Source: Planococcus sp. (in: firmicutes) (GTDB taxonomy: Bacteria; Bacillota; Bacilli; Bacillales_A; Planococcaceae). From it: DNA of 5,192 nt. Shown here in pieces: positions 1 to 5,192 of the stretch. The notes beneath the pieces are model-generated. The model was not told the DNA's origin. It searched no databases and saw only the letters and a program-made list of their open reading frames with translations. How positions within the stretch are numbered: the stretch's first letter is position 1; each line of letters opens with the position of its first letter. The position numbers and the translations under genes are program-made. The stretch spans positions 1 through 5,192 of the forward strand of contig JASLAI010000220.1 in assembly GCA_030147225.1 (NCBI GenBank). Direction: 5' to 3'.

Positions 1-1083
1 GTATTAGACGACCTGTATGGCACATCCCTATACATAGATTCTTCAAAAAGGGGCAATGAGCATGTCGTAACCTTGAATGTGGAAACAGTCAATGATCAAT
101 ACCTTTCTGAAAAAGGGGTGCTTGAAAAAGTCTTAAACTTAATGTATATCGTTTTGTTCAAGCCTAATTTTGAAAACGACTTATTTAAAGAGTCTATTTT
201 TGCACGTGAAAAAAATGCCATTGTTCAGCGCATTGAATCCGTTTTTGATGAAAAGACGCGTTATGCACAGCAGCGCATGATGGAATTGACCTTGCCAAAC
301 CATCCGGCTTCCATTACTTCAAATGGGACGATCGAAGATGTTCTAAACGTCACCAATGAACAATTAGTGGCTGAATACAAAGAAATGTTGACACAAAATG
401 AAATTGAAATCTATGCGGTAGGCGATGTGAAGCCAGAAATGATCGCTTCTTATATCCGTGAGTATTTCCATTTTAAAGACCGTGAAAAAGCCATTGCAGC
501 TCCTCCAATGGAGTTGGTGAAACCCGAACAATCACGTGTACTTGAATACGAAGACATGAAGCAAGGTAAATTGCATATGGCATTCTTCACGCCTGTCACC
601 TTCCGGGACGAAAAATTTCCGGTTATGCAGTTAATGAACGGAGTTCTCGGCGGATATGCCCATTCTAAGCTGTTTGTGAACATTCGTGAAAAAGAAAGCA
701 TGGCATACTATGTATCGAGTTCTTTTTCTTCGCAATTCGGATTGATGTTCGTCTTAGCGGGAATTGACTCCAAGTTAGAAGAAAAAGCGGTAAGTCTGAT
801 TCTCGAGCAATTGGAAGAAGTCAAAAAAGCCAATATTTCCGATGTCGAGCTTGACCAAACGAAAGCATTATTGATCAATCAATTAAAAGAAGCTTTGGAT
901 TCAGCGCGTGGACAAATAGATATTTACGATCAATACATGGAATTGACTGAAGCATTTGAGCCGGAATACATGATCAACAAGTGGGAAAATGTTACGAAAG
1001 AAGACATTGCAGCCGTAGCTCAGGAACTTTCATTGGAAATGACCTATTTCCTATCAGGCAAGGAGGATGAAAAAGATGCATAA
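1..1083 (+). CDS. ymfF: YmfF, M16-like peptidase subunit carrying the R/Y pair (5'-truncated by window)
   Basis: The frame is open from base 1 and reads VLDDLYGTSLYIDSSKRGNE before any start codon, so the gene begins upstream. 360 residues are visible; B. subtilis YmfF is about 425, so roughly 65 N-terminal residues are missing. The product resembles M16 (pitrilysin/MPP-like) proteins in two homologous halves. The second half contains GGYAHSKLFVNIREKESMAY, where R229 and Y236 (visible numbering) have the Arg-x6-Tyr spacing of the M16 substrate-carboxylate-binding pair. The zinc HxxEH position would lie near or before the window edge and cannot be judged, but family members lack it. The gene overlaps ymfH by 8 nt and stops at TAA 1081-1083. 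By family knowledge it should pair with YmfH as a cytoplasmic heterodimer. Current annotation practice links both to EF-P 5-aminopentanol modification, but the peptidase substrate is not established. A TTG at 73 is an internal Leu codon, not the start. Confidence 0.93.
   Translation, partial: VLDDLYGTSLYIDSSKRGNEHVVTLNVETVNDQYLSEKGVLEKVLNLMYIVLFKPNFENDLFKESIFAREKNAIVQRIESVFDEKTRYAQQRMMELTLPNHPASITSNGTIEDVLNVTNEQLVAEYKEMLTQNEIEIYAVGDVKPEMIASYIREYFHFKDREKAIAAPPMELVKPEQSRVLEYEDMKQGKLHMAFFTPVTFRDEKFPVMQLMNGVLGGYAHSKLFVNIREKESMAYYVSSSFSSQFGLMFVLAGIDSKLEEKAVSLILEQLEEVKKANISDVELDQTKALLINQLKEALDSARGQIDIYDQYMELTEAFEPEYMINKWENVTKEDIAAVAQELSLEMTYFLSGKEDEKDA
1061..1066 (+). promoter_or_regulatory. Shine-Dalgarno AGGAGG that decides the ymfH start
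   Basis: AGGAGG is a perfect core Shine-Dalgarno, lying inside the 3' end of ymfF. It directly abuts the ATG at 1067, leaving no spacer, but sits 9 nt before the ATG at 1076. A zero spacer is not usable for initiation, so 1076 is the better start even though 1067 is in frame. Confidence 0.8.
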
Positions 1084-2377
1084 AGTTGAATTTGAACAAT
1101 TGGAAGAAACGCTTTTTCATGAAAAGCTGGATAATGGCCTGAATGTTTACATCTTGCCGAAAAAAGGATTTTCAAAAACCTTTGCTACTTTCACAACCAA
1201 ATACGGTTCAATCGATAATCATTTCGTGCCTCTAGGCGAAACTGAGCCAATTAAAGTGCCGGATGGCATCGCTCATTTCCTTGAGCACAAAATGTTCGAA
1301 AAAGAAGAAGGGGACGTTTTTCAGGAGTTCAGCAAACAAGGAGCTTCGGCAAACGCTTTTACATCGTTTACGCGCACAGCCTATCTGTTTTCAGCTACCG
1401 GTGAAATAGATAAAAACGTTAAAACGCTATTGAATTTTGTCCAAAGTCCTTATTTCACAGAAAAGACGGTGGAAAAGGAAAAAGGCATCATTGCGCAGGA
1501 AATTACCATGTACGACGATCAGCCGGACTGGCGTTTATATTTTGGCATCATTGAAAACCTCTACAAAAACCATCCGGTGAAAATTGATATTGCCGGTACG
1601 GTAGAATCCATTCAGGATATCACTGCTGAGCATTTATATACCTGCTATAACACTTTCTATCATCCGTCTAATATGTTGTTGTTCATTGTGGGTAATGTCG
1701 ATCCAGATCAAATGATGAAATTGGTGAAGGAAGACCAGGCTCAAAAAACATTTGAGGAACCGACAGAAATAAAACGGATTTATCCGGACGAGCCTAAAGA
1801 AGTAGCGATTAAAGAACGCGTGTTAGAAATGAGTGTTCAGAAGCCGAAAGTCTTCTTTGGCATCAAACCTGAAAAACTGGATTTAATCGGATCTGAAATG
1901 CTGAAGCATGAACTAGCTGCTCAATTGGCTTATGAACTGCTTTTCGGCCGGACATCTGACTTTTATCACCATGCGTATGAGAATGATTGGATTGATGAAT
2001 CCTATTCGTTTGATTATTCGCTTGAACATGGTTTTGGCTATGCCTTGATCGGCTCAGATACTCACAAGCCTGAAATTCTGACGAAGGAAATCAAACGCAC
2101 ACTTCAAACTGCTGTTGAAAAATGGCCATTCGGCCAGGAGGATCTTGATCGTGTGCGCCGCAAGAAAATTGGCTTTTTCTTGAGAGCGTTAAATTCTCCA
2201 GAATATATTGCCAATCAATTCACTAATTATGCTTTTAATGAAATGAATTTGTTCGACATTGTACCTGTATTGGAGGAACTTGAGGTTTCTGATCTTCAAG
2301 ACGCTTTTGCGTTAGTAAGCCATGAATCTCAACACTCAGTCTTTACAATTATGCCTCCGAATAAGGACACACAGTGA
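1076..2377 (+). CDS. ymfH: YmfH, zinc-dependent M16 family peptidase subunit
   Basis: The protein has 433 residues from ATG 1076, close to B. subtilis YmfH. The N-terminal M16 domain has the inverted zinc motif HFLEH (H67, E70 base, H71), and the third ligand is probably E142 in EKGIIAQEITMYDD. The flanking VPDGIAHFLEHKMFEKEEGD and QGASANAFTSFTRTAYLFSA segments are typical of the family. The second half (about residues 215-433) shows no obvious Arg-x6-Tyr pair where one is expected, near LLFGRTSDFYHHAYENDWID. This complements YmfF, so an obligate YmfF-YmfH heterodimer is inferred: YmfH supplies zinc catalysis and YmfF substrate binding. There is no signal peptide or membrane segment, so it is probably cytoplasmic. 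An in-frame ATG at 1067 would add three residues (MKK) but leaves no Shine-Dalgarno spacer. The gene overlaps ymfF by 8 nt and ymfI by 4 nt. It is listed in databases as EF-P modification-associated; the actual substrate is unknown. Confidence 0.94.
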   Translation: MHKVEFEQLEETLFHEKLDNGLNVYILPKKGFSKTFATFTTKYGSIDNHFVPLGETEPIKVPDGIAHFLEHKMFEKEEGDVFQEFSKQGASANAFTSFTRTAYLFSATGEIDKNVKTLLNFVQSPYFTEKTVEKEKGIIAQEITMYDDQPDWRLYFGIIENLYKNHPVKIDIAGTVESIQDITAEHLYTCYNTFYHPSNMLLFIVGNVDPDQMMKLVKEDQAQKTFEEPTEIKRIYPDEPKEVAIKERVLEMSVQKPKVFFGIKPEKLDLIGSEMLKHELAAQLAYELLFGRTSDFYHHAYENDWIDESYSFDYSLEHGFGYALIGSDTHKPEILTKEIKRTLQTAVEKWPFGQEDLDRVRRKKIGFFLRALNSPEYIANQFTNYAFNEMNLFDIVPVLEELEVSDLQDAFALVSHESQHSVFTIMPPNKDTQ

Positions 2378-3096
2378 AAAGGTTTGCAGTGCTGTTAGGT
2401 GCGTCAGGCGATATTGGTGAAAGCATTGCGCTTCAATTAGCTGAGAGCGGCTGGTCGCTGTATCTCCACTGGAACACCAAGCCAGCAGAGCAGCTGGCAA
2501 AGCAATTAGCCATACATTATCCTGCACAGGAATTCATCCCGGTACAGGCCGATTTTGCGATCGAAGGAGGAGCGCAGCAGCTTGCTGAGAATGTTTACGA
2601 TGCGGCTTGCGTTATCGTTGCCAGCGGCCAATCGCTTATAAAGTTGTTGAATGATACTTCTGAACAGGACATGGAGGCATTATGGCAAGTGCATGTGAAA
2701 AATCCGATTTCGGCAATCCGTTCGATCTCGCCTTTTTTTCATCGTCACTCAAGGTCGTATGTAGTTTTTATTTCCTCAATATGGGGAGAGACTGGTGCCT
2801 CTATGGAAACTATGTACTCAGCAGTAAAAGGGGCTCAATTGGCATTTGTCAAAGCTTATGCCAAAGAGATGGCACCTTCTGGAACCCGTGTCAACGCTAT
2901 AGCGCCGGGATTCATTATGACAAAAATGAATGCTGCACTTTCTGCAGAAGAACTTCAGGAACTTGAAGAGGAGATTCCGCTGGGGCTGGGAGCTCCTCAG
3001 GATATAGCGGATGCTGTCGATTTTCTGATTAACGGGAAGGCAGATTACATGACCGGCCAAACACTCCGCATCAACGGTGGATGGCTGATATCATAA
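2374..3096 (+). CDS. ymfI: YmfI, SDR-family EF-P 5-aminopentanone reductase
   Basis: The 240-residue short-chain dehydrogenase/reductase has a Rossmann glycine motif GASGDIG (9-15) and a catalytic tetrad N110, S135, Y148 and K152 (YSAVK), with the usual 13-residue Ser-Tyr spacing. A GTRVNAIAPGFIMTKM segment follows (170-185), and the C-terminus is the classical TGQTLRINGGW. The NNAG motif of classical SDRs is replaced by VASGQ (82-86). It looks like FabG, but position, size and neighbours match B. subtilis YmfI. That enzyme reduces the 5-aminopentanone intermediate on the EF-P lysine to 5-aminopentanol, probably with NADPH. The start is GTG 2374, overlapping the ymfH TGA as GTGA. AAGGA at 2363-2367 lies 6 nt upstream, which implies translational coupling. 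The alternative of a general 3-oxoacyl-ACP reductase is less likely in this context but not excluded by sequence alone. Confidence 0.88.
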   Translation: MKRFAVLLGASGDIGESIALQLAESGWSLYLHWNTKPAEQLAKQLAIHYPAQEFIPVQADFAIEGGAQQLAENVYDAACVIVASGQSLIKLLNDTSEQDMEALWQVHVKNPISAIRSISPFFHRHSRSYVVFISSIWGETGASMETMYSAVKGAQLAFVKAYAKEMAPSGTRVNAIAPGFIMTKMNAALSAEELQELEEEIPLGLGAPQDIADAVDFLINGKADYMTGQTLRINGGWLIS

Positions 3097-3118
3097 TGTT
3101 TCTTTTCTTGTAACTAAA

Positions 3119-3140
3119 TGCCCCTTTTCCAATACGGGCA
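3119..3140 (+). repeat. Small inverted repeat in the ymfI-ymfK gap
   Basis: TGCCC (3119-3123) can pair with GGGCA (3136-3140) around a 12-nt loop. The stem is short and is not followed by a T-run, so it is not a convincing terminator for ymfI. It lies just upstream of and partly over the candidate -35 region of ymfK, so it could be an operator half-site pair or a chance match. Confidence 0.25.
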
Positions 3141-3156
3141 AATCAGCTATCATAAT
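3127..3156 (+). promoter_or_regulatory. Candidate sigma-A-type promoter for ymfK-rodZ
   Basis: CATAAT (3151-3156) matches the TATAAT -10 consensus at 5 of 6 positions, and an overlapping TATCAT (3148-3153) also matches at 5 of 6. TTCCAA (3127-3132) lies 18 nt before the former but matches TTGACA at only 3 of 6. A better -35, TTGTAA at 3108-3113, is too far away. If used, transcription would begin around 3162-3165, giving a leader of about 40 nt before ymfK. The weak -35 makes this tentative. The 109-base gap after three overlapping genes makes a new promoter plausible. Confidence 0.35.
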
Positions 3157-3183
3157 AACTAAAGATTCCTTTGGAGAACCCAT

Positions 3184-3225
3184 ATGGAGAAAGGTCGGAT
3201 ATTGCATGAAAGAATGGTATTTTGA
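3184..3225 (+). other. Possible 13-codon upstream ORF overlapping the ymfK start
   Basis: ATG 3184 opens a frame reading MEKGRILHERMVF and stopping at TGA 3223-3225. It is preceded by GGAGA (3173-3177) with a 6-nt spacer, a better ribosome site than the one in front of ymfK itself. The frame differs from ymfK and overrides its start by 20 nt. It could damp or couple ymfK translation, or be fortuitous. The peptide resembles nothing I recognise. Confidence 0.2.
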
Positions 3226-4006
3226 ATACGAAATTCAAGTTAACCGTCCTGGTCTGCTTGGCGATATCGCTTCTCTACTGGGGATGCTGCGTGTAAACAT
3301 TGTAACCATTAATGGGGTGGACCAAGGGCGCCGCGGCATGCTGCTGCGTGCTGAACATGACGTTCAGCTGGAGCGTTTTGAACAAATTCTGTCAACCATT
3401 GAGACGATTGCTGTGACCAAGTTTCGTGAACCGAAGCTGCGTGATATTTTGGCAGTCCGGCACGGCAGGTATATTCAGCGGGATGCGGATGACCGCAAAA
3501 CATTCCGTTTTGTTCGAGATGAATTGGGATTGCTGGTGGATTTTATGGCAGAAATTTTCAAACAAGAAGGCCATAAGTTGGTAGGTCTAAGAGGAATGCC
3601 CCGAGTCGGGAAAACGGAGTCTATTGTTGCAGCAAGCGTTAGCGACAATAAAAAATGGATTTTCCTATCGTCTACCATGATCAAACAAACTGTACGAAAT
3701 CAATTGATGGGTGATGAGCATAACGCCAATAATATTTTCATACTGGACGGCATTGTCACACGCCGCTCAAGCGATGAACGGCATATGCAATTAGTTCGGG
3801 AAATGATGCGCATGCCAACGATCAAAGTAGTGGAGCATCCTGATAAGTTTGTCGAGCAGTCTGAATACAGCATTGATGATTTCGATTATATTATCGAGTT
3901 GCGTCATCATCCGGAAGAGAAAATCACTTATGAAGTGTTGGAGAAAAACACATTTATGGATGAAAAATCACAAGGGGATATGTTTGGGGACGGATTCAAT
4001 TTCTAA
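3206..4006 (+). CDS. ymfK: YmfK, DUF3388 protein: ACT-like domain plus P-loop
   Basis: The protein has 266 residues and matches the DUF3388 (YmfK) family of Bacillales; its function is unknown. Residues about 5-75 look like an ACT-type ligand-binding fold (EYEIQVNRPGLLGDIASLLG, then NIVTINGVD and RRGMLLRAE), as in amino-acid-sensing regulators. A basic/acidic segment, LAVRHGRYIQRDADDRKTF, follows (82-100). Next comes a clear Walker A motif GMPRVGKT (130-137, lysine K136) after a hydrophobic strand, and a Walker B-like IFILD (177-181). The distal region DDFDYIIELRHHPEEKITYE (224-243) also looks conserved. A small-molecule-controlled nucleotide-binding protein is inferred; activity is unproven. 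There is no signal peptide or membrane segment. ATG 3206 is chosen because homologues begin just before EWYxEYEI. Its Shine-Dalgarno is weak (AAAGG at 3190-3194, 11 nt away). The gene is followed 20 bases later by rodZ, so the two probably share a transcript. Confidence 0.9.
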   Translation: MKEWYFEYEIQVNRPGLLGDIASLLGMLRVNIVTINGVDQGRRGMLLRAEHDVQLERFEQILSTIETIAVTKFREPKLRDILAVRHGRYIQRDADDRKTFRFVRDELGLLVDFMAEIFKQEGHKLVGLRGMPRVGKTESIVAASVSDNKKWIFLSSTMIKQTVRNQLMGDEHNANNIFILDGIVTRRSSDERHMQLVREMMRMPTIKVVEHPDKFVEQSEYSIDDFDYIIELRHHPEEKITYEVLEKNTFMDEKSQGDMFGDGFNF

Positions 4007-4015
4007 TAAGTAGGC

Positions 4016-4023
4016 AGGTGATC
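4016..4023 (+). promoter_or_regulatory. Extended Shine-Dalgarno AGGTGATC that decides the rodZ start
   Basis: AGGTGATC is complementary to eight consecutive bases of the 16S rRNA 3' end (anti-SD ...GATCACCT). It covers the GTG at 4018, making that codon unusable as a start, and lies just before TTG 4027. TTG therefore starts rodZ, giving the MSELGTRLKQ N-terminus, which fits YmfM homologues. Confidence 0.7.
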
Positions 4024-4026
4024 GTT

Positions 4027-4893
4027 TTGAGTGAGCTGGGTACTCGGCTGAAACAAGCCAGAATCGCCAAAGGATATAGTTTGGAAGATTTACAGGACTT
4101 GACCAAAATACAAAAGCGTTATTTAGCTGGCATAGAAGATGGCAATCACAGTATGATGCCCGGCGCGTTCTATGTGCGCGCATTTATTAAGCAGTACGCT
4201 GCAGCAGTAGGGCTGAATGGGGAAGAATTGCTTGAACGATACAGAACAGAAATGCCGGCTAACGAACCTGTTGCTCAGAAACCAATGCCGAGTTCTCTTA
4301 CTTCCAGAAGCCGTTCAATATCCAGAACAGCTCCAAATGAAGCGTACGCTGAAATCATCCCTAAAGTGTTAGTTGCCTTGTTTATCATTCTGATTCTAGC
4401 GGTTGTCTGGTATTTTTACAGTGCTTCGACAAACAGCAATTCAGCGAATACACCTGTAAACGAAGGAGGGGGCGTTTCTTATGAAGAACCTTCCCCTGCG
4501 GTTTCTTCCAAACCGGAAGAAACCGTTCAGGAGTTTGAAGAAGAGCCCGCAGAAGAGCCGCCTGAACCTGAGACTGTCCTGTCAGTAGAAGAAATTCAAG
4601 GAGAGACGACCACTTATTTGTGGCAGGGGCCAGCAGAACGTCAATTGGAAATAGCAGCGAGCGGTCCGTCGTGGATTGCAGCTACGGACCAGAATCAACA
4701 GGAACTGACTTCGGGAGCACGCATTATGCAAGCCGAAGAAACCGAGGCAATCGATTTATCAGAAGTGGAAGTTGTTCGTTTGCGTATTGGTGATTATTCA
4801 AACGTTACATTGACTTTGAATGATGAGCCGATTGAGTATACGCAGCAACTCCAACCCCAAAATATCGTTATTCAATTTACAGACGCCGAATAG
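4027..4893 (+). CDS. rodZ: RodZ (YmfM), HTH/single-pass membrane cell-elongation protein
   Basis: The 288-residue protein starts at TTG 4027. An N-terminal Xre/HTH_25-like domain covers about 2-75 (LGTRLKQARIAKGYSLEDL, TKIQKRYLAGIEDG, FYVRAFIKQYAAAVGL). In RodZ proteins this domain binds MreB rather than DNA. A basic Ser/Arg stretch (about 92-104, RSRSISR) precedes one transmembrane helix (about 110-131, IIPKVLVALFIILILAVVWY). An extracytoplasmic Pro/Glu-rich linker follows (about 143-184, with EEPAEEPPEPE), then a DUF4115-like beta domain (about 205-288). The order HTH-basic-TM-linker-DUF4115 is diagnostic of RodZ, which links the MreB cytoskeleton to peptidoglycan elongation. The topology is N-in, with positive charges on the cytoplasmic side. 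A GTG at 4018 would add three residues but lies inside the ribosome-binding sequence. The gene lies 20 nt after ymfK, probably co-transcribed. Its TAG stop is part of the terminator stem. Confidence 0.93.
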   Translation: MSELGTRLKQARIAKGYSLEDLQDLTKIQKRYLAGIEDGNHSMMPGAFYVRAFIKQYAAAVGLNGEELLERYRTEMPANEPVAQKPMPSSLTSRSRSISRTAPNEAYAEIIPKVLVALFIILILAVVWYFYSASTNSNSANTPVNEGGGVSYEEPSPAVSSKPEETVQEFEEEPAEEPPEPETVLSVEEIQGETTTYLWQGPAERQLEIAASGPSWIAATDQNQQELTSGARIMQAEETEAIDLSEVEVVRLRIGDYSNVTLTLNDEPIEYTQQLQPQNIVIQFTDAE

Positions 4894-4918
4894 CCATCTT
4901 TGGATGGCTATTTTTCTT
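4891..4918 (+). terminator. Rho-independent terminator after rodZ
   Basis: TAGCCATC (4891-4898) pairs perfectly with GATGGCTA (4903-4910) around the loop TTTG, and TTTTTCTT (4911-4918) follows. The 8-bp stem and T-tract are typical of intrinsic terminators. The stem begins with the rodZ stop codon, so translating ribosomes could interfere with folding. It separates the ymfK-rodZ transcript from pgsA, whose start codon is only 24 bases beyond the T-tract. Confidence 0.85.
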
Positions 4919-4927
4919 GAAAGTTCG

Positions 4928-4934
4928 AAAGGAG
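4928..4934 (+). promoter_or_regulatory. Shine-Dalgarno of pgsA (AAAGGAG)
   Basis: AAAGGAG lies 8 nt before ATG 4943, near-ideal strength and spacing for Bacillales. It fixes the pgsA start and suggests efficient translation. Confidence 0.8.
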
Positions 4935-4942
4935 AAACAATA

Positions 4943-5192
4943 ATGAATATACCAAACCAGATTACCATCTCGAGGATATTATTAATCCCTGTATTCATGG
5001 TGATCATGCTAGCCGGCTTTGACTGGGGAACAATGACGCTTTTCGGAGCTGAAATGCCTGTCACTCATTTTGTCGGGGGACTTATCTTTATTTTTGCATC
5101 ATTAACTGATTGGGTGGATGGTTATTATGCCCGCAAATACAATTTAGTCACGACTTTTGGAAAGTTTTTGGACCCTTTAGCTGATAAACTCT
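4943..5192 (+). CDS. pgsA: PgsA, CDP-diacylglycerol--glycerol-3-phosphate 3-phosphatidyltransferase (3'-truncated by window)
   Basis: 83 codons are visible before the window ends; family members are about 190 residues. The enzyme makes phosphatidylglycerophosphate from CDP-diacylglycerol and glycerol-3-phosphate, releasing CMP. This is the committed step to phosphatidylglycerol and cardiolipin, at the cytoplasmic membrane. The full CDP-alcohol phosphotransferase signature D-x2-D-G-x2-A-R-x8-G-x3-D-x3-D is present: D56, D59, G60, A63, R64, G73, D77 and D81. The start MNIPNQITISRILLIPVFMV is characteristic of PgsA, and hydrophobic stretches at about 11-25 and 41-54 are the first membrane helices. 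GAEMP (35-39) lies in the loop between them. Position directly after rodZ/ymfM matches B. subtilis, where cinA and recA follow. An essential gene with its own strong ribosome site, it lies just beyond a terminator, so expression needs readthrough or a promoter inside or after rodZ. Confidence 0.95.
   Translation, partial: MNIPNQITISRILLIPVFMVIMLAGFDWGTMTLFGAEMPVTHFVGGLIFIFASLTDWVDGYYARKYNLVTTFGKFLDPLADKL

Noticed and set aside
450..701. Antisense ORF of 83 codons opposite ymfF
   Set aside because: It lies wholly over a conserved M16 coding region, with no ribosome site or recognisable protein; a shadow frame.
2682..2966. Same-strand 94-codon frame inside ymfI
   Set aside because: The ymfI frame carries all SDR motifs through this stretch; the alternative translation is Cys/Phe-rich and has no domain features.
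2374..3096. Calling this gene fabG
   Set aside because: The fold is shared, but the neighbours are the ymf cluster rather than fatty-acid synthesis genes, and the NNAG motif is altered; YmfI fits better.
3119..3140. Terminator after ymfI
   Set aside because: The stem is only 5 bp with a 12-nt loop and no following T-run, so ymfI transcripts probably continue or end elsewhere.
3089..3156. Direct repeat TATCATAAT at 3089-3097 and 3148-3156
   Set aside because: Nine AT-rich bases, one copy overlapping the ymfI stop; probably chance, although the second copy overlaps the candidate -10 region.
3309..3684. Three overlapping antisense ORFs opposite ymfK
   Set aside because: They are mutually overlapping, low-complexity shadow translations over the conserved DUF3388 gene.
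4027..4893. Transcriptional regulator from the HTH domain
   Set aside because: The HTH is followed by a basic segment, one transmembrane helix, a Pro/Glu linker and a DUF4115-like domain, which is the RodZ architecture.
4798..5064. Antisense ORF of 88 codons spanning the rodZ end and pgsA start
   Set aside because: It crosses the terminator and two well-supported genes, and shows no protein-family features.

Overview
The window is part of a conserved chromosomal housekeeping neighbourhood of low-to-mid GC Firmicutes. It corresponds to the Bacillus subtilis ymfF-ymfH-ymfI-(ymfJ)-ymfK-ymfM(rodZ)-pgsA segment that normally lies upstream of cinA and recA. Strong purine-rich Shine-Dalgarno sites, GTG and TTG starts, tight gene packing and protein similarity all point to Bacillales. 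The missing ymfJ and the degree of divergence from Bacillus make a Planococcaceae-type genome (Planococcus or Sporosarcina relatives) my best guess, but the sequence does not prove it. All genes are on the + strand. There is no mobile element, CRISPR array, tRNA or rRNA.

Layout: (1) 1-1083, the 3' part of ymfF, an M16-like peptidase subunit that carries the Arg/Tyr pair; its 5' end lies outside the window. (2) 1076-2377, ymfH, the partner M16 subunit with the HxxEH zinc site. (3) 2374-3096, ymfI, a short-chain dehydrogenase/reductase known in B. subtilis to complete the 5-aminopentanol modification of translation factor EF-P. These three genes overlap one another (8 nt and 4 nt) and look translationally coupled. 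(4) 3097-3205, a 109-base gap with a possible promoter, a small inverted repeat and a possible 13-codon upstream reading frame. B. subtilis has ymfJ at this place. (5) 3206-4006, ymfK (DUF3388), with an ACT-like N-terminus followed by a clear Walker A P-loop; its function is unknown. (6) 4027-4893, rodZ/ymfM, a cytoplasmic HTH plus single-pass membrane protein of the cell-elongation machinery. (7) 4891-4918, an intrinsic terminator whose stem includes the rodZ stop codon. (8) 4943 to the window end, the start of pgsA, phosphatidylglycerophosphate synthase, with a complete CDP-alcohol phosphotransferase motif.

Functionally, the first three genes form a likely M16 heterodimer plus EF-P reductase module. 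The later genes serve cell shape and membrane lipid synthesis. YmfK between the two groups is the least understood product and the most interesting. I see no new mobile or defence system. The points worth checking are the ACT/P-loop architecture of YmfK, its leader region, and how pgsA is expressed just downstream of a terminator.
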